Assembly: GCA_947588005.1 (NCBI GenBank)
Contig: CANPYE010000004.1
Coordinates: forward strand, 1 to 56,859
Length of the DNA stretch: 56,859 nt
Direction: 5' to 3'
Origin: an uncultured Lachnospiraceae bacterium
GTDB lineage: Bacteria; Bacillota; Clostridia; Lachnospirales; Lachnospiraceae
The notes beneath the pieces were generated by a model. That model made no database searches, was not told the origin of the DNA, and saw only the letters and a program-made list of their open reading frames with translations. How positions within the stretch are numbered: position 1 is the first letter of the stretch; every line of letters begins with the position of its first letter. The position numbers and the translations under genes are program-made. Below are positions 25,703 to 32,608 of the stretch, in pieces.

Positions 25703-26014
25703 GTGAAGAAACTGTTTATTTCACAGCCAATGAACGGAAAAAGCGACGAGGAAATTTTGGCTGTAAGGGCAAAGGCAATCGAGAGCGCAGAGAGGCATAT
25801 CGGTGAGCCGGTGGAGGTTATTGATTCGTTCTTCCAGAGCGCACCGGCAGACGCAAGACCGCTGTGGTTCCTGGGAAAAAGCCTCGAATTGCTGTCAACG
25901 GCAGATGTGGCGTACTTTGCTAAAGGCTGGGAAACGGCCAGAGGGTGTAAGATCGAGAATACTTGCGCCGTAGAGTATGGCATTGACGTCATTATTGAAG
26001 ATTACAGGGGGTGA
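25703..26014 (+). CDS. DUF4406/nucleoside 2-deoxyribosyltransferase-like protein
   Basis: A 103-residue Rossmann-like protein opening with KKLFISQPMNGKSDEEIL, the signature of DUF4406 proteins distantly related to nucleoside 2-deoxyribosyltransferases. The C-terminal GWETARGCKIENTCAVEYGI supplies the usual Arg-Gly-Cys and Glu motif. Such genes are common in phages and may process nucleotides or base-modified nucleosides. It lies inside the head operon, an insertion relative to the usual order. The GTG at 25703 follows AGGAGG. Confidence 0.75.
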   Translation: MKKLFISQPMNGKSDEEILAVRAKAIESAERHIGEPVEVIDSFFQSAPADARPLWFLGKSLELLSTADVAYFAKGWETARGCKIENTCAVEYGIDVIIEDYRG

Positions 26015-26321
26015 CTGAGGTATGGAGATCAGAGACGCGCCCTGAGAGGCCCATATTCGCATTTTAGCCGTTAATCGAACAAATTACCACCGGGCTGGAA
26101 ACAATCCCACCACGGCCCCATAACGGCTTTACAGGCTACTCAAAAACAGAATACCGGATTGTAAAAACCGGGAGGCTCCCCATGTAGGAGGTTCCCGTTT
26201 TTATTGCCCTGGAGGTATGGCATATAAACTACTCAATTTCCGTTCCGGGCGGATATATCCCGGATAGCAGAGCCGGAGTGAACCGGAATCTAAACAAAAT
26301 CAGCGAATGGAGGTACAGACC
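26015..26321 (+). other. 307-bp non-coding gap in the head operon
   Basis: I see no gene here. It holds CCTGAGAGGCCCA (26041-26053), ATTTTAGCCGTTAAT (26061-26075) and TAACGGCTTT (26121-26130), where AGCCGTT and AACGGCT can pair at a distance. The same words in the same order recur at 44444-44533 before the holin gene. A terminator follows at 26169-26202. The last 100 bases have no obvious promoter. Confidence 0.6.
26169..26202 (+). terminator. Terminator in the head operon gap
   Basis: CGGGAG and CTCC pair with GGAG and TTCCCG (one G-G mismatch) around CCATGTA, followed by TTTTTA. It would reduce transcription from the packaging genes into the scaffold and capsid genes. Confidence 0.7.
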
Positions 26322-26999
26322 ATGTACGAATTTTTAGTGAAACTTTTTGGCAAGGACGCAGACGGAAACCCGGAGGCACTGACTGCAGAGCAGTTAATCG
26401 CAAAGATCAAGGCCGACAAGAGCCTGAATCTGGTGAATCTGAAAGATGGCGGATATGTCTCAAAAGAGAAGTTTGACGCCAAAGACACAGAGCTCACCGG
26501 CGTAAAGCAGCAGCTCGCGGACGCCAACACAACGATCCAGTCCTATAAGGACATGGACATTGACGGTATCAAGAAGTCCGCTCAGGATTGGGAAACAAAG
26601 TACAAGACCGACACCAAAGCGCTCAACGATAAGTTGGAGGCTCAGGAACGGTCCCACAGGACAGACCTTTTCCTGTCCGGTTATAAGTTTTCGTCCAAAG
26701 CGGCAGAGGCCGGGATCAGATCAATGTTTGACGCGAAAGGCTTTAAGCTGGAGAACGGCGAGTTCCTGGGCGCGGCTGATTATATCAAGCAGCTCCAGGA
26801 GGACAAAGACTACAAGGGCGCTTTCGTGATCGAAAAAGAGGACGACCCGGACGACGCCGGATCAGGAGCAGGAGGGACGCAGACACCGCCCCCGTTCTTT
26901 GCTGCCGGTACGAACGGCGGCGCCGGAGCAGGAGGCAAAGGCGAACCTCTGAAAATCGACTTCGGCTTTACCCATTTGAGGGAGCCGGCAAAAAACTAA
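26322..26999 (+). CDS. Capsid scaffold protein (GP20-like)
   Basis: A 225-residue protein. It has an N-terminal MYEFLVKLFGKDADGNPEAL, a central coiled coil (DTELTGVKQQLADANTTIQS) and a flexible Gly/Ala/Pro C-terminus with a last basic segment (LREPAKN), a layout typical of GP20-type scaffolds. It should template prohead assembly and leave before packaging. The ATG at 26322 is chosen because the upstream candidate at 26307 forms part of the ATGGAGGT ribosome site. It precedes the capsid gene by 18 bp. Confidence 0.85.
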   Translation: MYEFLVKLFGKDADGNPEALTAEQLIAKIKADKSLNLVNLKDGGYVSKEKFDAKDTELTGVKQQLADANTTIQSYKDMDIDGIKKSAQDWETKYKTDTKALNDKLEAQERSHRTDLFLSGYKFSSKAAEAGIRSMFDAKGFKLENGEFLGAADYIKQLQEDKDYKGAFVIEKEDDPDDAGSGAGGTQTPPPFFAAGTNGGAGAGGKGEPLKIDFGFTHLREPAKN

Positions 27000-27017
27000 T
27001 TTCAGGAGGAAATCAAA

Positions 27018-27917
27018 ATGGCTAAATTGAATTATGCTACCGAGTATCAGGGAGCCCTGGAGCAGGAGTTCCCGTATGTACTGTATTTCGGGGCCCTGTT
27101 TGCTACCCCGAACAACAACCGTTATCGCTGGGTAAATTCCCAGGTGATTGAGATTCCGACGATCAAGACCACCGGACGCGTGGACGGCGACCGTGACACG
27201 ATCGGTACGCGCAAGCGTAATTATGATCTGAACTGGACGCCGCTGACGGTCGAGAATCACCGTACCTGGCAGACCCTCGTACATCCGCGTGATATTAACG
27301 AGACGAACCACGTCGCTACTATCGCCAACATTACGAGGGTGTTCAACGAGGAACAGAAGTTCCCGGAGATGAACGCGTACCTGATCTCCAAGCTGTACGC
27401 GGACTACACCGGCAAGGAAAAGACGGCTGATGATACCGCTCTGACTGAGGAGAACGTGCTGGAGGTATTCGACAAGTTTATGACCGACATGGACAACGCG
27501 AGAGTACCGAGAGCCGGCAGAATCCTGTATGTTACTCCGCAGACCCGGACGCTGATCCAGAACGCGAAGCAGATCGTCAGAAACATTGACGTAAGCCAGC
27601 GCTCCCAGGCAATCCGCAGAGCGATCACGTCCATTGACGAGGTGACGATCCCGGAGAGCGTTCCGCAGGACATGATGAAAACGGTGTACGACTTCACCGA
27701 GGGCTGGAAAGTGGACGATTCCGCAGACCAGATCAACATGATGTTAGTACACCCGCAGGCGGTCATTACGCCGATTCATTACGAGTTCGCGCAGCTTGAT
27801 CCGCCGTCCGCAGGCTCCCAGGGAAAGTGGGACTACTTCGAGGAGAGCTTTGAGGATGTATTCCTGCTCCCGTCTAAGATCGACGCGATTGCGTTCAACA
27901 TCACAAAAAAAGTATAG
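27018..27917 (+). CDS. Major capsid protein
   Basis: A 299-residue HK97-fold-type capsid protein placed directly after the scaffold gene. Typical segments are FPYVLYFGALFATPNNN, NYDLNWTPLTVENHRTW and ILYVTPQTRTLIQNAKQIV. The protein ends N-I-T-K-K-V at a TAG at 27915. The last codons ACA AAA AAA GTA TAG contain a perfect slippery heptamer, A AAA AAA at 27905-27911, so a fraction of ribosomes should continue in the -1 frame for 129 codons. That would give a product of about 427 residues. Confidence 0.93.
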   Translation: MAKLNYATEYQGALEQEFPYVLYFGALFATPNNNRYRWVNSQVIEIPTIKTTGRVDGDRDTIGTRKRNYDLNWTPLTVENHRTWQTLVHPRDINETNHVATIANITRVFNEEQKFPEMNAYLISKLYADYTGKEKTADDTALTEENVLEVFDKFMTDMDNARVPRAGRILYVTPQTRTLIQNAKQIVRNIDVSQRSQAIRRAITSIDEVTIPESVPQDMMKTVYDFTEGWKVDDSADQINMMLVHPQAVITPIHYEFAQLDPPSAGSQGKWDYFEESFEDVFLLPSKIDAIAFNITKKV

Positions 27918-27956
27918 GCTCTGTTGTAAAGATTCTCCCGCAGGAGCAGAGCCTAT
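27905..27956 (+). promoter_or_regulatory. Programmed -1 ribosomal frameshift signal in the capsid gene
   Basis: The slippery heptamer A AAA AAA (27905-27911) is in the correct phase and is followed by G. Two bases later a perfect 10-bp stem begins, ATAGGCTCTG (27914-27923) with CAGAGCCTAT (27947-27956). Its loop contains a nested CTCC/GGAG hairpin. The capsid stop codon lies inside the stem. The -1 frame is open from the slip to 28297. The short spacer means that the stem base must partly melt during stalling. Confidence 0.8.
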
Positions 27957-28300
27957 TAGGTGGATCGGTAACGGTTGAAAACTGCATGGACGAGGGAGCT
28001 ACCCTGACTGAGGCCGGGGAAGTAACCGCAACATTCCATAAGGTTGAGAGTTTCCCGGAGTTCAGCAGCGAACCGGGAGAGCAGACCGGCTTTTATTTTC
28101 CGTTCCACATGAGCGGGGTAAAGGGAGATAAAATGACCCTGAAAAAGAACGGAGTGGAGCGCGAGGATAAAAAGGACATAGAATTTGATCCTGATATTGT
28201 CGTGCGGCTGGAGGGAAAGACAGACACGCTGGAGATTATCGTTGACAGCGATTCTGTCGGAACCCTGACGTTCAAAAACAGCACGTTCAACGAAGATTAG
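27911..28300 (+). CDS. Capsid C-terminal extension made by -1 frameshift (decoration-type domain)
   Basis: This is the -1 frame part of a capsid fusion: 129 codons beginning S-I-G-S after the two slipped Lys codons. A linker of about 25 residues leads to a predicted beta-rich domain (MDEGATLTEAGEVTATFHKV ...). There is no ribosome site before the internal ATG at 27986, which argues against independent translation. It shares about 45% identity, including KKNGVEREDKKD, with the equally long extension after the tail-tube gene. By analogy with Ig-like phage decorations it may bind carbohydrate or cell surfaces. I do not recognise the fold. Confidence 0.8.
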   Translation, partial: SIGSVVKILPQEQSLLGGSVTVENCMDEGATLTEAGEVTATFHKVESFPEFSSEPGEQTGFYFPFHMSGVKGDKMTLKKNGVEREDKKDIEFDPDIVVRLEGKTDTLEIIVDSDSVGTLTFKNSTFNED

Positions 28301-28308
28301 CAATAGCG

Positions 28309-28332
28309 GGGGAGCTGAATTATCGGCTCCCC
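28309..28332 (+). other. GC-rich hairpin after the capsid extension
   Basis: GGGGAGC (28309-28315) pairs with GCTCCCC (28326-28332) without a T tract. A similar 7-bp hairpin follows the tail-tube extension. It could protect upstream mRNA from exonucleases rather than terminate. Confidence 0.5.
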
Positions 28333-28353
28333 TCACACAATAAGGAGGTTCGT

Positions 28354-28728
28354 ATGCTTAAAGCAAAAAGATTAAACCGGGTAATGAGAATACCTGACGA
28401 AAAAGCTCAGGAGTACCAGGCGCTCGGCTACGAGATCACGACTATGGACGGTAAGGTAATCAGCAAACCTGACAATCCGAAAGAAAAGGTCAAGGAGCTG
28501 GAGGGCAAGCTGGCTGAGGCGTCCGAGTATGCAGAAGCCAGGGACAAGGAAGTGGAGGACATGAAAGCCCAGGTAGCAGAGCTGGAGGAAAAGCTGGCTG
28601 AGGCGGAGAAAGCGTCTGCCACAAAGGACGGTGAGATCGCCGACCTGAAAGCAAAGCTGCAGGAGGCGGCAAACAAGGCCACTCAGAAAGCCGAGAAAAG
28701 CTCTGGCGGCGGCAAACAGACAAAATAA
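28354..28728 (+). CDS. Coiled-coil head protein
   Basis: A 124-residue protein. A short N-terminal alpha-beta unit (RVMRIPDEKAQEYQALGYEI) is followed by one long coiled coil of heptads from about 45 to 112 and a Gly/Lys tail. Similar proteins lie between capsid and head-tail connector genes in clostridial phages. The role in assembly is not known. AAGGAGG lies 8 bp upstream. Confidence 0.7.
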   Translation: MLKAKRLNRVMRIPDEKAQEYQALGYEITTMDGKVISKPDNPKEKVKELEGKLAEASEYAEARDKEVEDMKAQVAELEEKLAEAEKASATKDGEIADLKAKLQEAANKATQKAEKSSGGGKQTK

Positions 28729-28745
28729 CGGGGAGGACGATATAA

Positions 28746-29159
28746 ATGCTCCAGGAGGCTATAAAAAGTCCCTATGTGTCCTATGAATACTACCAGCAGA
28801 CCTTTTCCGGCAAAACGATCACGGAGGAGGAGTTTTCCAGATTAGAGTTCCAGGCGGAGGCGTTTCTTGACCGTATCACCTTTGGCCGGGTTAAAGGGCT
28901 CCCGGAAATACCCGAGGCGGTGAAGATGGCTATATGTGCTATGGCTGAATATTCCTGCCAGGAGGGGAAAAAGACGCCAGGCGTAAGGTCGGAGAACATA
29001 GACGGCTATTCAGTGAGCTACGGCGACACCGGATCATCTGGCAAGTCCCGGAGTGAGGAACTGTACCAGATAGCCAGCAATTATCTGATGTCAACCGGCC
29101 TGCTATTCAGAGGTGGGGTGAAAAGGCATGATTGTAAATGCGGACATCACCGTTTTTAA
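28746..29159 (+). CDS. Head-tail connector protein (Gp6/gp15-like)
   Basis: A 137-residue helical protein with YYQQTFSGKTITEEEFSRLE and AVKMAICAMAEYSCQEGKK, the pattern of adaptor proteins that extend the portal. It starts after GGGAGG. The C-terminus is Cys/His-rich (HDCKCGHHRF) because it overlaps the following gene by 32 bp; this tail may be a by-product of the overlap. Confidence 0.75.
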   Translation: MLQEAIKSPYVSYEYYQQTFSGKTITEEEFSRLEFQAEAFLDRITFGRVKGLPEIPEAVKMAICAMAEYSCQEGKKTPGVRSENIDGYSVSYGDTGSSGKSRSEELYQIASNYLMSTGLLFRGGVKRHDCKCGHHRF

Positions 29160-29550
29160 CCGGAGGTATATCCCGGAGGAACGGACTGAGAAATTCGTCG
29201 GGACAGTAATCAAAGGAGTTAGCTGGTATCACAGAAAGGGCACACAATCAGGGAGTGAGGAAACGTCCGACAGGGACGCGTACACGATCCGCATACCGGT
29301 AAGCGCCGACATGGGCGGGAAAGAGTACGCAGACCAGAGAGAATATGCCGCTATGGACGACGTGACCGCCTCCGGGTACTGGACTATTCAACCTGGAGCA
29401 GTCATTGTCCGGGGCATATCGGACAAGACAGAGGCAACAGAGACAGAGCTGAAAGAGGGTTATCTGGAAGTCATGGTTGTTACCAACTATACGGATAACC
29501 GGGACAGGTGTACGCCACCCATGCGGCACTGGCGGATAGGCGGTGAGTGA
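29128..29550 (+). CDS. DUF6751-like head-tail completion protein
   Basis: A 140-residue beta-rich protein (DITVFNRRYIPEERTEKFVG, then DAYTIRIPVSADM, ending MRHWRIGGE) that resembles DUF6751 proteins at this place in clostridial siphophages. It probably acts as head-closure or stopper protein. The start lies inside the connector gene (32-bp overlap) with AGAGGTGGGG ahead of it. Confidence 0.72.
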   Translation: MIVNADITVFNRRYIPEERTEKFVGTVIKGVSWYHRKGTQSGSEETSDRDAYTIRIPVSADMGGKEYADQREYAAMDDVTASGYWTIQPGAVIVRGISDKTEATETELKEGYLEVMVVTNYTDNRDRCTPPMRHWRIGGE

Positions 29551-29552
29551 TA

Positions 29553-29942
29553 ATGGCTACCACGATCAAGACGCCACGCGGCCAGATAATCCAGACGACG
29601 ACGGCATCAGGCAAGGTGAAAGCTGAGCTGACCTGGAACCGGAATTTCGGAGCTGTAAGGACGGAGAGCTTTTCGAGGGCTCAGAAGTTTGTGGACAGCG
29701 AAGTGCTGCGGTATTGCAGCGCCCTGGTTCCATTCCAGACCGGTATGCTGGATAAATCGGGAAAGCTGGGAACCGTAATCGGGAGCGGACTTGTCCAGTA
29801 TATTGCTCCATACGCGGCGGTGCAGTATTACAACACGGCTGAGAGCAGACCATACGACGCGAACCGGGGAGGCAAATGGTTCGAGCGGATGAAAGTGGCT
29901 CATAAGGCGGATATTCTCGCCGGGGCAAGAAAGCTCATGTAA
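29553..29942 (+). CDS. Minor capsid/tail-completion protein (Minor_capsid_2-like)
   Basis: A 129-residue protein containing TWNRNFGAVRTESFSRAQKF, VPFQTGMLDKSGKLG and YAAVQYYNTAESRPYDAN. This is the hallmark of minor capsid 2/HK97-gp10-like proteins at the head-tail junction. The ATG at 29553 is used rather than the GTG at 29547, which overlaps the previous stop. It is followed 12 bp later by the next completion gene. Confidence 0.8.
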   Translation: MATTIKTPRGQIIQTTTASGKVKAELTWNRNFGAVRTESFSRAQKFVDSEVLRYCSALVPFQTGMLDKSGKLGTVIGSGLVQYIAPYAAVQYYNTAESRPYDANRGGKWFERMKVAHKADILAGARKLM

Positions 29943-29954
29943 AGGAGGGATAGC

Positions 29955-30383
29955 GTGGAACCGAAGTCAATTATTGAGGCGCTGGAGAATTATTTCCTGG
30001 ATTGCCCTCTGATGAAAGATGGCTGTTTAAGAGTGGACTACCTGGGCGATCAGCCGGTGGAATATTCCATTGAGGTCTTACCTTGTGATCCGGTCCTGAA
30101 AAGGTACGTCAGCGGTGATACGATCCGCCAGTACCTTTTCGCTTTTGGGTCCAGGGAATATTACAGCCAGGAAAGACTGCAGAACATTCAGAACAGCGCT
30201 TTTTACGAGCGGTTATCCGACTGGGTGGAGAAACAAAGCCTGGCCGGGAATCTCCCGGAATTGCCTCCAGGAATGGAGGCTCAGGGAATAGCAGTGGTAT
30301 CATCTGGTTATCTGTTCGGAGAATCGAAACAGAGAGCCAGATACCAGATACAGTTACGTTTAGAATATTACAAGGAGGCGTAG
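29955..30383 (+). CDS. Tail terminator / minor capsid protein
   Basis: A 142-residue protein (VEYSIEVLPCDPVLKRYVSG; ESKQRARYQIQLRLEYYKEA). It is located just before the tail-tube gene, where siphophages encode the tail terminator. The alpha-beta order with a final beta strand fits that family. The GTG at 29955 follows AAAGGAGGG. Function is assigned mostly by position. Confidence 0.75.
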   Translation: MEPKSIIEALENYFLDCPLMKDGCLRVDYLGDQPVEYSIEVLPCDPVLKRYVSGDTIRQYLFAFGSREYYSQERLQNIQNSAFYERLSDWVEKQSLAGNLPELPPGMEAQGIAVVSSGYLFGESKQRARYQIQLRLEYYKEA

Positions 30384-30387
30384 AAAA

Positions 30388-30894
30388 ATGGCAGAGAAAA
30401 AGTCTGACAGAACAGTTGTAAAACGGCACCAGTTTGCGGACTATCTGAATGTTGCCACGGCTGAGGAGCCGAGCTTTGTGCTCATGGGTACAGGTTTTAC
30501 CACCCTTGACGAGGAGCCCGGCGCACAGACCGAGACAAAGAAGTATGTCAACGAGGCAGCAAGCTCCAAGTCCGTGGTCGGATATGAGACGGTATTCCCG
30601 TTTGAATCTGACTTCATCAAGGAGCAGGAGGCGATCATCGCCCTCTACAATGTAGGCCGCAATCACTACCTGGGTTCCGACGCGGAGTTTGAATACGTCC
30701 GTGTGGAGCTCTGGAACCAGTCCGAGACTGAGAATGAGTTTGAGGCGCGGAAGTTTATCGTTTCCGCTGAAATCTCTGAGATCAGCGGTGAGAACGATAT
30801 GCAGGTGTCCGGCAACCTGAACGCTATGGGCGATCCTATCAACGGGACGTTCAACACGACCACTAAGACGTTCACGCCGGCAAAAAAAGAGTAA
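30388..30894 (+). CDS. Major tail tube protein
   Basis: A 168-residue protein with beta-rich tail-tube features: VGYETVFPFESDFIKEQEAI, FEYVRVELWNQ, ARKFIVSAEISEISGENDMQ and GDPINGTFNTTTKTF. It is flanked by completion and chaperone genes. It ends A-K-K-E at TAA. The last codons GCA AAA AAA GAG TAA contain A AAA AAA G at 30882-30889, so a -1 shift can add 129 residues, giving about 296 in total. Confidence 0.92.
   Translation: MAEKKSDRTVVKRHQFADYLNVATAEEPSFVLMGTGFTTLDEEPGAQTETKKYVNEAASSKSVVGYETVFPFESDFIKEQEAIIALYNVGRNHYLGSDAEFEYVRVELWNQSETENEFEARKFIVSAEISEISGENDMQVSGNLNAMGDPINGTFNTTTKTFTPAKKE
30882..30889 (+). promoter_or_regulatory. Programmed -1 frameshift site in the tail-tube gene
   Basis: The slippery heptamer A AAA AAA (30882-30888) is followed by G and in-phase for -1 slippage, three codons before the stop, the same arrangement as in the capsid gene. 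The -1 frame stays open for 129 codons. No stem as strong as the capsid one follows; ACCCT-GTTAG-AGGGT lies about 40 nt downstream. Confidence 0.75.
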
Positions 30895-31277
30895 GCGCAC
30901 CCGTCGAAACTCCGCAAGGCAGCCTGACCCTGTTAGAGGGTGACACAAAGGTATCTGACCTTATGGAGGAGGGTGCTACCGTGGCGGACGACGGAACCGT
31001 CTCCGCCACTCTGCATAATTACGAGGAGTTTACCGAGTTCAGCTCCGATCTGGAGGAACAGTCAGGGCACTACTTCGTGTTCATGCTGAGCAGCACCGTG
31101 ACGGGTGCGCTTTTGACGATCAAGAAAAACGGCGTCGAGCGCGAGGACAAGAAAGACTTGCCGTTTGAAAGAGGCCCGTTTATTTTCAGGGTCGAACAGA
31201 CCTCAGATTATTTTGAGGTAATCGTGGACGGAAAGACCGTTGTAACGCTGAAATTCACAAACAGCGTGTTGGAATAA
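30888..31277 (+). CDS. Tail-tube C-terminal extension made by -1 frameshift (sibling of the capsid extension)
   Basis: A 129-codon -1 frame segment beginning R-V-S-A-P-V-E. A linker of about 25 residues precedes the domain MEEGATVADDGTVSATLHNY, which continues to KKNGVEREDKKD and a final beta-type TVVTLKFTNSVLE. The length is identical to the capsid extension and about 45% of residues match. No ribosome site precedes the internal ATG at 30963. Probably it decorates a minority of tail-tube subunits along the tail, as known for frameshifted Ig-like tail proteins. Confidence 0.78.
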   Translation, partial: RVSAPVETPQGSLTLLEGDTKVSDLMEEGATVADDGTVSATLHNYEEFTEFSSDLEEQSGHYFVFMLSSTVTGALLTIKKNGVEREDKKDLPFERGPFIFRVEQTSDYFEVIVDGKTVVTLKFTNSVLE

Positions 31278-31284
31278 TGACACC

Positions 31285-31308
31285 GGAGCCGTGGGAAACT
31301 GCGGCTCC
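31285..31308 (+). other. GC-rich hairpin after the tail-tube extension
   Basis: GGAGCCG (31285-31291) pairs with CGGCTCC (31302-31308), again without a T tract. It mirrors the hairpin after the capsid extension in placement and stem length. Confidence 0.5.
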
Positions 31309-31331
31309 AGCATAATATCAGGAGGTAGAAT

Positions 31332-31772
31332 ATGAACATTTTAGGCGTAGAGTTAAGAGACATTGATTTTATGGACGCGGACGAGCTGGAGAAATACGAG
31401 GCTGAGAATCAGTACGTCGTAGACAAGATAGGAGACGATGAACAGCTTGCCGGAAAGTCCACGGCGGACGCGCTCAGATACCAGTGCGGTATCGTGAATG
31501 GTTTCTTCGACAACCTGTTCGGGGCTGGGACAGCACAAAAACTGTTCAAGGGCAAGAACAACATCAAGGATCACATGGAGGCTTTCGCGGTAGTGGCTGA
31601 GGCGGCATACAACGCCAGAGTTGATTTTGACGCAATGACCGATAAATACAGCTTCATGCGGGCGGACCGTCAGCCGACGCCCGTAAACCGCGATCAGCGC
31701 CGAGCTGCGGAGAGAGCCAACCGGAACGCCGCATACGGGTATGGGAAGAACGGTAAAGGCAACCGTCATTGA
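31332..31772 (+). CDS. Tail assembly chaperone (gpG-like)
   Basis: A 146-residue helical protein (MDADELEKYEAENQYVVDKI; VNGFFDNLFGAGTAQKLF) with an Arg/Gly/Asn-rich tail. Together with the next gene it occupies the place of the gpG/gpT chaperones before the tape measure. The next gene begins at an overlapping TTG (ATTGA), a 4-bp overlap suggesting termination-reinitiation. I found no slippery site for a classic gpGT frameshift. Confidence 0.8.
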   Translation: MNILGVELRDIDFMDADELEKYEAENQYVVDKIGDDEQLAGKSTADALRYQCGIVNGFFDNLFGAGTAQKLFKGKNNIKDHMEAFAVVAEAAYNARVDFDAMTDKYSFMRADRQPTPVNRDQRRAAERANRNAAYGYGKNGKGNRH

Positions 31773-32368
31773 ATATCCTGATCGACGTACTGCCGGAAAC
31801 CGTGAGAGTGTCCGGGGAGGAATACGAGATACGCACCAATTTCCGCACGTCTATCCTGTTTGAGACGCTTATGCAGGACGACAGCGTGAGGGAAGATCAA
31901 AAGGTGTATAAGGCACTGAGCCTGTATTATCCAGTGATTCCACCGGACAAAAAAGCGGCCACCGACGCCATGCTGTGGTTTTACCGGTGCGGCAGAGAAG
32001 ATAACCCGGTGAAAAAGCAAATGGCGGCCAGGAAAGGCAAGACAAGGGTGTATTCGTTTGACTATGACGACGATTATATCTACGCCGCGTTTATGACGCA
32101 GTACGGAATCGACCTCCAGGACGTGGAGTATATCCACTGGTGGAAGTTCCGGGCTCTTTTCAATTCCCTCACAAGCCAGAATGAGTTTGTGAAGATCATG
32201 GAATACCGTAGCGTTGATCTGAAAGACGATATGCCAAAGGAGCAGAAAGCGTTTTACAGGAAGATGAAACGGCTCCACGCGCTCCCGGTTTCCAGGGACG
32301 AGGAGGAGAAGCAGAACGTCATAGAGCAGGCGCTATTAAACGGCGGCGACCTGACCGGCTTACTCTGA
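31769..32368 (+). CDS. Bacteriophage Gp15-family protein (tail chaperone region)
   Basis: A 199-residue protein of the Gp15 type. Signatures are YEIRTNFRTSILFETLMQDD near the N-terminus, RVYSFDYDDDYIYAAFMTQYG in the middle and HWWKFRALFNSLT. It starts at TTG 31769 overlapping the previous stop, with AAAGG 9 bp upstream. It probably acts with the preceding protein in folding the tape measure. Confidence 0.85.
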   Translation: MNILIDVLPETVRVSGEEYEIRTNFRTSILFETLMQDDSVREDQKVYKALSLYYPVIPPDKKAATDAMLWFYRCGREDNPVKKQMAARKGKTRVYSFDYDDDYIYAAFMTQYGIDLQDVEYIHWWKFRALFNSLTSQNEFVKIMEYRSVDLKDDMPKEQKAFYRKMKRLHALPVSRDEEEKQNVIEQALLNGGDLTGLL

Positions 32369-32370
32369 GA

Positions 32371-32562
32371 ATGGAGGCGGTTAGGATTGAGAAGATAAAA
32401 CATGAAGAACTGAGCCGGGTGAAATGCCCGGAGTGCAACTACCAAATGCCGATATTTTTCGACAAAACGGCAGAATGTTCAGGCGTGATAGTCCCATGCA
32501 AGGGGAGAAACTGTCACGCCTTTTTTGAAGTAAAAATTCGTAACGGGAAACAAATCAAGTAG
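32371..32562 (+). CDS. Com-like zinc ribbon protein
   Basis: A 63-residue protein with CPECNYQMPIFF and a later CKGRNC, a four-Cys zinc ribbon like the Mu Com family. It starts 2 bp after the Gp15-like gene. Com proteins regulate translation of neighbouring phage mRNAs; whether this copy does so is unknown. Confidence 0.75.
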   Translation: MEAVRIEKIKHEELSRVKCPECNYQMPIFFDKTAECSGVIVPCKGRNCHAFFEVKIRNGKQIK

Positions 32563-32608
32563 TGCCATTATGAGCCGATGATTTTTGCCTGAAAGTGAGG
32601 TGAGAGCA

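Noticed and set aside
27986-28300. Independent gene starting at ATG 27986 after the capsid gene
   Set aside because: No Shine-Dalgarno sequence lies before the ATG, while the -1 frame is open from a perfect slippery site upstream. The same holds at 30963, so frameshift fusions explain both.
31740-31772. Classic gpG/gpGT -1 frameshift between the tail chaperone genes
   Set aside because: The -1 frame has a TAA at 31754 and no slippery heptamer lies between it and the stop at 31770. A 4-bp TTG/TGA overlap explains expression better.
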